A stretch of DNA of 16,748 bases from Alistipes sp. (GTDB taxonomy: Bacteria; Bacteroidota; Bacteroidia; Bacteroidales; Rikenellaceae), in assembly GCA_031285485.1 (NCBI GenBank), contig JAITWC010000161.1:1-16748 (forward strand). Direction: 5' to 3'. The notes below the pieces were generated by a model. The model was not told the DNA's origin. It searched no databases and saw nothing but the letters and a program-made list of their open reading frames with translations. A program made the translations under genes and the position numbers. Position 1 is the first letter of the stretch. Each line of letters starts with the position of its first letter. This document shows, piece by piece, positions 7,972 to 14,560 of this stretch.

Positions 7972-8934
7972 ATGATCGAACTTCGGGCACACTGCAAAAT
8001 CAACCTCGGGCTGCGCGTCATGCGGCGACGCGGCGACGGTTTCCACGACATCGAGACAGTTATGATGGCTGTGGGGGGGCTTGCTGACACGGTGGCGGTG
8101 ACGGCGCTGCCCAGCGAGGCGACCTTCGCGCCGCTCACTCCCCCGCCCTATCCGGCGCCGGCGCCCGTTTTCCCTTTGCACTCGGTGCTGGAGGTTTCGG
8201 GGCTGGAGGTCGATTGCGCGCCCGAAGAGAATATCTGCATGCGGGCTTTGAGGCTGATGCAGAGTGAGTTCGGCATCGGCGAAGCGGTGGTGCGACTACA
8301 CAAGGTCGTGCCGGCGGGGGCGGGACTCGGGGGTGGTTCGGCCGACGCTGCGGCTGTGTTGCGTGCTGTGAATGAGGAGTTTGTGCTCGAACTTACGGAG
8401 TCGGAGCTTGAGGGTTTGGCGGGGCGGCTTGGTAGCGATGTTCCGTTTTTTGTGCGCGAAAATGGGAATGCCCGCGGGGGCAAAAAAAGGCGCGGTGGGG
8501 TGCAGTTTTGCACCGGTCGCGGCGAGGTGATGACGCCTGTGGAGGTCGATCTGGCAGGATTGTGGCTCGTCGTCGCGCGGCCCGACGTGGCGGTTTCGAC
8601 GGCCGAGGCCTACTCCGGAATCACTCCTCGGGAGGGCGGCGATTCGGGGCGGCTCGGCGGTTCGGCCCGGTGGTCGGATGAAGGTTTTTCGCTGCCGGAT
8701 ATTGTCGGGCGACCCGTGGCCGAGTGGCGCGAGCTGCTGCGTAACGACTTCGAGGAGAGCGTGTTCGCGCGCCATCCGGAGATCGGGGCGGTCAAGCGGG
8801 CGCTCTATGACATGGGGGCTGCCTACGCCTCGATGTCGGGCTCGGGGTCGGCGGTTTTCGGGATTTTCGAGCGGCGACCCGAGGGGTTGGCACAGGCTCT
8901 CGGTTCGATTTTTCGACATGTCGAGCAGCTGTGA
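7972..8934 (+). CDS. ispE: 4-diphosphocytidyl-2-C-methyl-D-erythritol kinase (IspE)
   Basis: IspE phosphorylates CDP-methylerythritol with ATP, the fourth step of the non-mevalonate (MEP) isoprenoid pathway in the cytoplasm. The protein is a GHMP kinase: N-terminal CKINLGLRV (Lys9), the ATP-binding glycine loop PAGAGLGGGSADAA (114-127), the catalytic Asp in LGSDVPFFV (Asp156), and the C-terminal ASMSGSGSAVFG loop (287-297). At 320 residues it is longer than the usual 270-290. The extra length comes from a proline-rich insert at about 50-70, a basic Gly/Lys/Arg stretch at 165-184, and added residues at about 221-238. The ATG at 7972 is the start that fits the family; upstream in-frame codons run into the divergent promoter. 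The neighbours do not suggest a pathway operon. Confidence 0.96.
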   Translation: MIELRAHCKINLGLRVMRRRGDGFHDIETVMMAVGGLADTVAVTALPSEATFAPLTPPPYPAPAPVFPLHSVLEVSGLEVDCAPEENICMRALRLMQSEFGIGEAVVRLHKVVPAGAGLGGGSADAAAVLRAVNEEFVLELTESELEGLAGRLGSDVPFFVRENGNARGGKKRRGGVQFCTGRGEVMTPVEVDLAGLWLVVARPDVAVSTAEAYSGITPREGGDSGRLGGSARWSDEGFSLPDIVGRPVAEWRELLRNDFEESVFARHPEIGAVKRALYDMGAAYASMSGSGSAVFGIFERRPEGLAQALGSIFRHVEQL

Positions 8935-8968
8935 TTCGACACGTTGTGCCGCTGTAATATACTGATTA

Positions 8969-9526
8969 TCACGAAAATTCTTGTAGCAGGCCGTCGCACG
9001 CATCCTCCAGCAGATCGAGCACATTTTCGAACCCCTCGGCGCCCTCGTAATAGGGGTCGGGAATGTGGGTCGGGCGCTCGGTGGCGAAAGTGTTACTTAT
9101 GTCACGCTTTTCGGAAGTGTTACTTATGTCACACTTTGGGGAAGTGTTACGGATGTCACGCTTTTCACGGCTGCAAAAATCAGTCATCCGGTGGATCTTT
9201 CGCGCTGCCTCAAGCGATGGCGCCATGCGGCTAACATTCTCATAATTAGAATCATCCATCACTATGATCATGTCGAACCGGTCGAAGTCGCCGGTGCGGA
9301 ACTGCCGCGCGCGATGCGTGAGGTCGTAGCCCCGCGCCGCCGCCGCACGACGCATCCGCGGGTCGGGAAGTTCGCCCGTGTGGCCGCCGTAAGTGCCCGC
9401 CGAATCGCACGTGATGCGGTCGCTAAGTCCCTTTTGCTCAACCATGTGGCGCATCACACCCTCGGCCGCCGGCGAGCGACAGATGTTGCCGAGGCAAACA
9501 AAAAGCACTCCTGTTGTCGGTTTCAT
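8969..9526 (-). CDS. Low-molecular-weight protein-tyrosine phosphatase with tandem-repeat insert
   Basis: This 185-residue cytoplasmic enzyme belongs to the LMW-PTP/arsenate reductase fold. The P-loop CX5R motif is VCLGNICRSPAAEG (Cys11, Arg17) and the general-acid loop is PDPYYEG (Asp157), so it is predicted to be an active phosphatase. The C-terminal GAEGFENVLDLLEDACDGLL is also typical. Between MTDFC (residue 118) and the acid loop sits an insert of about 30 residues containing three copies of a nine-residue unit, (E/P)K(R/C)DI(R/S)NT(S/F), at 121-147. This makes it longer than the usual ~155 residues. The ATG at 9526 matches the family start. The gene converges on ispE with 34 bp between stops and diverges from grpE. 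A bona fide tyrosine kinase partner is not in the window. Confidence 0.94.
   Translation of the reverse strand: MKPTTGVLFVCLGNICRSPAAEGVMRHMVEQKGLSDRITCDSAGTYGGHTGELPDPRMRRAAAARGYDLTHRARQFRTGDFDRFDMIIVMDDSNYENVSRMAPSLEAARKIHRMTDFCSREKRDIRNTSPKCDISNTSEKRDISNTFATERPTHIPDPYYEGAEGFENVLDLLEDACDGLLQEFS
9088..9168 (-). repeat. Three tandem 27-bp repeats inside the tyrosine phosphatase gene
   Basis: Copies lie at 9088-9114, 9115-9141 and 9142-9168, each beginning aagtgttac on the plus strand and sharing atgtcac. The unit is exactly nine codons, so copy number can change without a frameshift. The copies differ at a handful of positions, mainly near the right end of the unit and in the ttatg/ggatg segment. 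No copy was seen elsewhere in the window. Confidence 0.95.
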
Positions 9527-9531
9527 GACGC

Positions 9532-9539
9532 CAAAGTTA
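9532..9539 (-). promoter_or_regulatory. Candidate -7 box for the tyrosine phosphatase gene, next to its ATG
   Basis: The minus strand reads TAACTTTG, a perfect TAnnTTTG match, ending 5 nt before the ATG at 9526. Initiation from it would give a leaderless or nearly leaderless transcript. It lies 12 bp from the oppositely oriented grpE box, so the two promoters would share DNA. Confidence 0.4.
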
Positions 9540-9551
9540 CAAAAAATTGCG

Positions 9552-9559
9552 TAATTTTG
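9552..9559 (+). promoter_or_regulatory. Candidate -7 box for the grpE-dnaJ operon
   Basis: TAATTTTG matches TAnnTTTG exactly and lies about 60 bp before the grpE ATG, predicting a leader of roughly 55 nt. No CIRCE (HrcA) inverted repeat was seen in the leader. A convincing -33 TTTG at the right distance was not found. Confidence 0.45.
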
Positions 9560-9620
9560 GCGTCCGGTGCGGGTGGTACGCATTTTGCAAACCTACCCTG
9601 CAAACGAAAATCCAAAAGCT

Positions 9621-10328
9621 ATGAATGTGAACGAAAAAGAGTGGAAAGAGACTGAAGACCAAGATATTATGATGAACGAGGGATTCACCTCCGGCGATGG
9701 CGGCACGGCGGCGGGCGGTGCGCCGTATGACAATATGACAGACGAGGGTGACACTGTGTCATGCGAAAATGGCGATGCCGCGGGGGTGGCAGGCACGGAG
9801 ACAGGGGCAGGTGCGGAAAACGCAGCAGGAGACGCAGCGGCGGCGTCAGAAAACGCGGCGGAAAACGCGGCGGAAAATCAATCCGAAATCTCGCCCGAGG
9901 AGGCGGTGGCGATTTGGAGGGAGAAGTTCGTGCGCCTGACGGCCGAGTACGACAACTATCGCAAGCGCACCTTCAAGGAGAAGTTAGACATCATAAACGC
10001 TGGTGGTGAGGATGTTGTGCGCGCGATGCTGGACGTGTTGGACGACATGGACAGGGCGATCGCCGCGATGGCCGCCACCGACGACGTCGAGGCCATAAGG
10101 CAGGGCATCATGTTGATAGACACCAAGTTGCGAAATACACTGCGCGGTAAGGGGCTCTCGGAGATCGAGGCCGTGGGCAGCGAGTTGGACACCGATCTGC
10201 ACGAGGCCGTGGCGCGAATTCCTGCTCCCGACGAGGCCCAAAAAGGCAAGATCATCGACGTCGTGCAGAAGGGTTACAAGCTCAAGGATAAAATAATCAG
10301 ATACGCCAAAGTCGTTGTCGGACAGTAA
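9621..10328 (+). CDS. grpE: GrpE, nucleotide exchange factor for DnaK
   Basis: GrpE releases ADP from the chaperone DnaK and works with DnaJ in protein folding and the heat-shock response. The 235-residue protein has an acidic, low-complexity N-terminal tail with Ala/Glu/Asn repeats (ENAAGDAAAASENAAENAAE, about residues 66-87). Then comes the long coiled-coil dimer helix (WREKFVRLTAEYDNYRKRTFKEK) and the C-terminal beta domain ending HEAVARIPAPDEAQKGKIIDVVQKGYKLKDKIIRYAKVVVG, the GrpE signature. The ATG at 9621 is preferred over an in-frame codon at 9567, which would place the N-terminus only a few bases after the putative promoter box. Three bases separate it from dnaJ, so the two are co-transcribed. 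dnaK is not in the window. Confidence 0.97.
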   Translation: MNVNEKEWKETEDQDIMMNEGFTSGDGGTAAGGAPYDNMTDEGDTVSCENGDAAGVAGTETGAGAENAAGDAAAASENAAENAAENQSEISPEEAVAIWREKFVRLTAEYDNYRKRTFKEKLDIINAGGEDVVRAMLDVLDDMDRAIAAMAATDDVEAIRQGIMLIDTKLRNTLRGKGLSEIEAVGSELDTDLHEAVARIPAPDEAQKGKIIDVVQKGYKLKDKIIRYAKVVVGQ

Positions 10329-10331
10329 ATT

Positions 10332-11570
10332 ATGGCAAACAAGAGAGATTACTACGAGGTGCTCGGCGTGGCGAAAGGCGCCGGCGCCGACGAGATAAAA
10401 AAAGCGTACCGACAGGCGGCGATCAAGTTTCATCCCGACAAAAATCCGGGCGACAAGGAGGCCGAGGAGAAGTTCAAAGAGGCGGCCGAGGCCTACGACG
10501 TGTTGTCGAACCCCGACAAACGGGCGCGTTACGACCAGTTTGGCCACGCGGGGATGAGCGGCGGTGGATTCGGCGGCGGCGCGGCGGGCGGTGCGGGGGC
10601 CTACGGCGCGGGCGGATTCACTATGGAGGACATTTTCCGTAACTTCGGCGACGTCTTCGGGGGTCACTTTGCCGGCGGTTTCGGCGACTTCGGGGGCGGC
10701 TATGGGGGCGGTTTCGGAGGAGGCTATGGCGGCTACGGCGCGGGCAGGGTGAACCGCGGTTCCGACCTCAGGGTGAAGGTGCGCCTGACGCTGAAGGAGG
10801 TTGCGCACGGCACCACAAAAAAGCTGAAAATCAGCAAGATGATCCCGTGCGACAAGTGCGGCGGGAGCGGCGCGAAGGACAAAAATTCGTACAAAACGTG
10901 TCCCACATGTAACGGCAGCGGGGTCGAAACGCGCACGGTGAACACATTTTTCGGGCGCACGCAGGCGACCCAGGTGTGCCACGAGTGCCACGGCGAGGGC
11001 AAAATCATCACCACCCCGTGCGACAAGTGCAAGGGCGAGGGCAATGTGCGCGCCGAGGAGGTGGTCGAAATTCGCATACCGGCCGGCGTTGGCGAGGGTA
11101 TGCAGCTGACTGTCAGCGGCAAAGGCAACGCGGCGAGGCACGGCGGCATCAACGGCGACCTGCTGGTGCTGATCGAGGAGGAGCACAACCCGCAACTGCA
11201 ACGCGATGGGGTTGATCTACTTCACAATCTGAACATTACCATCCCGACGGCGCTGTTGGGCGGTTCGGCCGAGGTGCCCACTGTCGACGGAAAAGCCAAG
11301 ATCACGATCGAGGCAGGAACGCAGGCCGGCAAGGTTTTGCGCCTGAAAGGCAAGGGGTTACCCGACGTCAACGGCTACGGCACGGGCGACATTCTGGTGG
11401 TAATCGACGTCGCGGTGCCGACAAAGCTGTCGCCCGAGGAGCGGAAACTTGCCGACGAGCTCGCCACCAAACCGGCCTTCGCCAAGGGGGCCGACGGCGC
11501 GGCAAAAAGCGCAGGGTCAGGCGCCAAAACGCAGAACATCTTCGAACGAATGCGGGGATTTTTCAGGTAG
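10332..11570 (+). CDS. dnaJ: DnaJ, Hsp40 co-chaperone
   Basis: DnaJ delivers unfolded substrates to DnaK and stimulates its ATPase. The 412-residue protein has all type I domains: the J-domain with HPD at 34-36; a long Gly/Phe/Tyr-rich linker (about 74-140, with GGY/GGF repeats); and four CxxCxGxG zinc repeats starting at Cys173, Cys190, Cys216 and Cys230. The C-terminal substrate-binding domains follow (RIPAGVGEGMQL, GDLLVLIEEEHN). It is some 25-35 residues longer than typical DnaJ, mostly from the extended Gly-rich linker and an alanine/lysine-rich tail before the final FERMRGFFR. All zinc ligands and HPD are intact, so function is expected to be normal. Confidence 0.98.
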   Translation: MANKRDYYEVLGVAKGAGADEIKKAYRQAAIKFHPDKNPGDKEAEEKFKEAAEAYDVLSNPDKRARYDQFGHAGMSGGGFGGGAAGGAGAYGAGGFTMEDIFRNFGDVFGGHFAGGFGDFGGGYGGGFGGGYGGYGAGRVNRGSDLRVKVRLTLKEVAHGTTKKLKISKMIPCDKCGGSGAKDKNSYKTCPTCNGSGVETRTVNTFFGRTQATQVCHECHGEGKIITTPCDKCKGEGNVRAEEVVEIRIPAGVGEGMQLTVSGKGNAARHGGINGDLLVLIEEEHNPQLQRDGVDLLHNLNITIPTALLGGSAEVPTVDGKAKITIEAGTQAGKVLRLKGKGLPDVNGYGTGDILVVIDVAVPTKLSPEERKLADELATKPAFAKGADGAAKSAGSGAKTQNIFERMRGFFR

Positions 11571-11614
11571 CTGGGCGGTACCGGATAACGAGAGATACCT
11601 AATAATAATTAAGG

Positions 11615-12171
11615 ATGACACCGCAAGAGACACTCGAAACGCCAAGGCTGATCATGAGGCCGTGGCGGGAGACGGACGCCGAGAGTCTGTATGAGTTTGC
11701 GCGCAACCCGCTCGTCGGCCCGATCGCCGGTTGGCCTGTCCACGCGAGCGTGGAGGAGAGTCGCCAGATAATTCGCGACATACTCTCGGCCGAGTGGAGC
11801 TACGCGGTGACGGTCAGGCCCGACGACACGGCGGTCGGCAGCATCGGTCTGATAATCGGCGCGGCAAGCAATCTGGGTCTGCCGGAGGACGAGGCCGAGA
11901 TAGGATATTGGATCGGCGAACCGTTGTGGGGACGGGGGTACGCATCGGAGGCGACGCGCGAACTCGTGCGCATCGCATTCGAGGAGTTGGCATCGAGACG
12001 CTCTGGTGCGGATGGTTCGACGGCAACGAGAGGTCGCGACGAGTGAGCGAAAAGTGCGGATTCCGTCAAGTTCGCACCGAACAAAAACATTGGCCGCTCA
12101 TCGACCGCACCGTGACGCAACACATCTCGCGCCTCGGCAGGGAGGAGTGGGAGGAGATAAAATTACGATAA
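11615..12171 (+). pseudogene. GNAT acetyltransferase (RimJ/RimL type), broken by a -1 frameshift
   Basis: The first frame (11615-12046) encodes a GNAT N-acetyltransferase: LETPRLIMRPWRETDAESLYEFA, then VGSIGLIIG, then the acetyl-CoA motif EIGYWIGEPLWGRGYASEATRELVRIAFEEL. After residue 125 the reading becomes unrelated and stops at 143 residues. The rest of the family sequence continues in another frame from about 11989 to the stop at 12171: GIETLWCGWFDGNERSRRV, then SEKCGF and so on. Restoring one G in the run at 11989-11990 (ttgg to ttggg) would give a continuous protein of 185 residues, the normal length. The missing part holds the Asn and SEKCGF segment that completes the acetyl-CoA site, so the short form is probably inactive. 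No slippery heptamer is present, so a one-base deletion or a sequencing error is more likely than programmed frameshifting. It lies 44 bp after dnaJ; AAGG precedes the start codon. Confidence 0.85.
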
Positions 12172-12174
12172 GTT

Positions 12175-12519
12175 ATGGCAATTTTTTTCAGTCAGCGCAA
12201 GCCGCGGGGGTTCAACTACAAGCCGCGCTACTACGACCCCGCCGCCGAGGAGCGCGAGGAGCGTAAAAAGATCGTTTTGGGCGAGAAGTATCGCTCGCCG
12301 GCACAGCGCGCACGCGACGCGGCGGAGGCGGCCGGCGAGAGTGTGCCCGCCGAGGAGTATGTCCCCGGGAGCTATCTGCGCGAGCATGTCGCCGCGCGTC
12401 GGGGCCTCCACGCCGCCGACACGATGCGCAAACGTCGCCGCAAGACGCTGAGTGTGCCCGTTCTGGCCGCGATGTTGGCCCTCATCGTGTTGATTGTTTG
12501 GATGTTGTACTTCAAGTAG
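12175..12519 (+). CDS. Small single-pass membrane protein upstream of mutL
   Basis: This 114-residue protein begins MAIFFSQRKPRGFNYKPRYYDP, followed by a charged Glu/Arg/Lys segment. A single hydrophobic helix closes the protein (about residues 93-112, VPVLAAMLALIVLIVWMLYF), preceded by a strongly basic MRKRRRK. This predicts a tail-anchored inner-membrane protein with its long N-terminal part in the cytoplasm. I recognise the 'FNYKPRYYDP' pattern as a conserved Bacteroidetes protein found next to mutL; it has no known function. It starts 3 bp after the end of the broken acetyltransferase and ends 50 bp before mutL. The single nucleotide gap and constant strand suggest co-transcription. Confidence 0.85.
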   Translation: MAIFFSQRKPRGFNYKPRYYDPAAEEREERKKIVLGEKYRSPAQRARDAAEAAGESVPAEEYVPGSYLREHVAARRGLHAADTMRKRRRKTLSVPVLAAMLALIVLIVWMLYFK

Positions 12520-12569
12520 CCGCGCGAAAAATAATTTCTCGAACCGCCCACACCGCACAAAGCAATACG

Positions 12570-14465
12570 ATGGCCGATCGCATAAAACTTCTTCCCGATT
12601 CCGTAGCGAATCAGATCGCTGCCGGCGAGGTGGTGAACCGTCCCGCGTCGGTGGTCAAAGAGCTGATGGAGAACGCGGTGGACGCCGGCGCGCGCGCTGT
12701 GACGGTCAACTTTCGGGACGGCGGACGCGAACTGATCCAGATCAAGGACGACGGCTGCGGAATGTCGCCGCAGGATGCGCGGATGGCTTTCGAGCGTCAC
12801 GCGACGAGCAAAATCAGCTCGGTGGACGACATCTACGCCCTCACGAGTTTCGGGTTTCGGGGCGAGGCGCTGGCGTCGATCGCGGCGGTGGCGCAGGTCG
12901 AACTGCATAGCCGTCAGGAGGATAGCGAGCTGGGCACGCGCCTCAACATCGACGGCGGAGCCTTCACCGGCCAGAGCGCAGTCGCCGCACCGCGAGGGAC
13001 GCAAATCTGGATCCGTAATCTGTTTTACAACGTGCCGGCGCGAAAAAAGTTCCTCGACCGCGGCTCGACCGAATCGACACACATCGTCACTGAGTTTCAG
13101 CGCGTCGCACTCGCCCACCCCGAGGTGGCGTTCCAACTCTTTCGCGACGACGCGCCGGTGTACAACCTGCCGGCCGGCGAGCTCCACGCACGCATAGTGG
13201 GCATCATGGGCAAGGGCGCGGCGCCGAAGCTGCTGGAGGTGGGGGTCTCCACGTCGTTGGCTCGCGTGAGGGGCTTCATCGGGCGTCCGGCGGCGGCGCG
13301 ACAGAGGTGCAGGGAGCAGTTTTTGTTTGTCGGCGGGCGGTTTTTCAAGAGCGCGTTTTTCCACAAGGCGATCGTGAAGGCCTACGACAAACTGATCCCC
13401 GCGACCGTCCAGCCGCCATATTTCCTCTACTTAGACATCGACCCCGAGGAGATCGACGTGAACGTACACCCGCAGAAGACGGAGGTCAAGTTCACGAACC
13501 AAAGCGCTGTGTGGCAGATAATTAACGCCGCCGTGCGCGAGACGCTCGCCAAGTCGGGAGCCGTGCCGATGATGGACTTCGACAGCGACGACAGGCTCGA
13601 AATTCCCGTCCTCGGCGGACACGCGGGGCTCGGGCCGCGCGGCGACTACACCCCCTCCGTGCACGAGCCGGCGGTGGTGCGCGAGCGTGGCTACAACCCC
13701 TTTGTGCAGTATATGGACGACGCGACGCCTCAAGAGTCGCTGCATGATTCGCTGCAAAACCTGCCGCAGGCTACATTCGGGACACTCGAAACGATATTCG
13801 AATCGACGCCGGAGGCCGCGTTCGGAGCGGTGCTCGAAACCGCGCACGAAGCAACTTCCGGCCCCCCGCCCCAACCATTCGACGGAGAGCAAAAAGTTTT
13901 CTCGGCCGCGACAAACATCGGTGAGGGCTACGCCGCGGCGTTGTATGGCGGAATTTTCGTGGCGGTCGACCTGCGGCGCGCGCGCGAGGCGGTGCTCTAC
14001 GACCGGTTTGTGACGATGCTGCGGAGCGGCCACAGCGCCACCCAACAGCTGCTCTTCCCCGAGCGGATGACCCTTTCGGCCGACGACATGCTGCTGCACA
14101 GGGACCACACGGCGGAGTTCGCGGCGCTGGGGTTCGACACGCGGGAGGCGGGCGACCATGCGATAGAGATATTCGGCGTGCCGGCCGACATGCCCTCCGA
14201 GTCGCTGGACGAGGTGGTGTACGGCATGTTGGACGAGCTGAGGGATGGTCTCTTCGCAGGAGGCGAGGCGCGGCGACGCCGACTCGCGGCGGTGATGGCG
14301 CGCTCGGGGGCGGGAACGTCGACGGCGGCGGCAAGGCTCTCGACCGGAGAGACAGAGAACCTCCTCACGGCACTCGCCGCAACCGCCAACCCGAGCTACA
14401 CGCCGCAGGGCAAACCCGTGTTCGCCGAGATCACGATAGAAGAAATTCGCAACAAACTTAAATGA
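12570..14465 (+). CDS. mutL: MutL, DNA mismatch repair protein
   Basis: MutL couples mismatch recognition by MutS to strand excision. The 631-residue protein has an intact N-terminal GHKL ATPase: IAAGEVV with KELMENAVDAG (catalytic Glu31, Mg-binding Asn35), DDGCGM (60-65), TSKI, and GFRGEAL (95-101). DVNVHPQKTEV closes this part. A variable linker spans about 335-450. The C-terminal dimer domain contains VDLRRAREAVLYDRF where endonuclease-type MutL has DQHA(X)2E(X)4E; Asp467, Glu473 and Asp478 align, but the Gln and His do not. The terminal motif reads NPSYTPQGKPVF instead of a CPHGRP-like metal site. Nicking activity is therefore doubtful. ATG 12570 matches the family start MADRIKLLPD; an upstream in-frame start at 12498 would overlap the previous gene. 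Confidence 0.97.
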   Translation: MADRIKLLPDSVANQIAAGEVVNRPASVVKELMENAVDAGARAVTVNFRDGGRELIQIKDDGCGMSPQDARMAFERHATSKISSVDDIYALTSFGFRGEALASIAAVAQVELHSRQEDSELGTRLNIDGGAFTGQSAVAAPRGTQIWIRNLFYNVPARKKFLDRGSTESTHIVTEFQRVALAHPEVAFQLFRDDAPVYNLPAGELHARIVGIMGKGAAPKLLEVGVSTSLARVRGFIGRPAAARQRCREQFLFVGGRFFKSAFFHKAIVKAYDKLIPATVQPPYFLYLDIDPEEIDVNVHPQKTEVKFTNQSAVWQIINAAVRETLAKSGAVPMMDFDSDDRLEIPVLGGHAGLGPRGDYTPSVHEPAVVRERGYNPFVQYMDDATPQESLHDSLQNLPQATFGTLETIFESTPEAAFGAVLETAHEATSGPPPQPFDGEQKVFSAATNIGEGYAAALYGGIFVAVDLRRAREAVLYDRFVTMLRSGHSATQQLLFPERMTLSADDMLLHRDHTAEFAALGFDTREAGDHAIEIFGVPADMPSESLDEVVYGMLDELRDGLFAGGEARRRRLAAVMARSGAGTSTAAARLSTGETENLLTALAATANPSYTPQGKPVFAEITIEEIRNKLK

Positions 14466-14489
14466 AATAATGAATCAGCTACGCAAAAT

Positions 14490-14516
14490 TCAATTGCGTG
14501 CTGTGCACGCAATTGA
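14490..14516. repeat. 12-bp perfect hairpin between mutL and the rhomboid gene
   Basis: TCAATTGCGTGC and GCACGCAATTGA are exact inverted copies around the 3-nt loop TGT. The stem could act as a transcription attenuator or mRNA-stabilising structure. It has no T-run after it, so it is not a classic intrinsic terminator. Confidence 0.75.
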
Positions 14517-14548
14517 TTCATGATTCATGATTCATAATTCATGATTAA
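14514..14548. repeat. Five tandem TGATTCA heptamers before the rhomboid start
   Basis: TGATTCA occurs at 14514-14520, 14521-14527 and 14528-14534, followed by the variants TAATTCA (14535-14541) and TGATTAA (14542-14548). The inverse, TGAATCA, is at 14471-14477, so the array can also pair with the sequence just after mutL. The rhomboid ATG follows 12 bp later behind an A-rich AAAAAGTAAAAAGT stretch. Confidence 0.85.
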
Positions 14549-14560
14549 AAAGTAAAAAGT

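Noticed and set aside
8073..8079. Runs of seven G (also near 5234, 6929 and 16525) as phase-variation switches
   Set aside because: They fall in housekeeping genes, including ispE which should be essential, and GGG/CCC-rich codon pairs are expected at this GC content. The run in the EEP gene is at its last codons.
9088..9168. CRISPR array
   Set aside because: The 27-bp units are directly adjacent with no spacers and lie inside a coding frame.
9560..9620. CIRCE/HrcA heat-shock operator before grpE
   Set aside because: No TTAGCACTC-N9-GAGTGCTAA-like inverted repeat could be found in the leader.
11981..12000. Programmed -1 frameshift in the acetyltransferase gene
   Set aside because: There is no X XXY YYZ slippery heptamer at the junction and no obvious downstream structure; a one-base deletion explains it more simply.
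14490..14516. Intrinsic terminator after mutL
   Set aside because: The stem is strong, but it is followed by mixed TGATTCA repeats rather than a T-run, and the rhomboid gene continues on the same strand.
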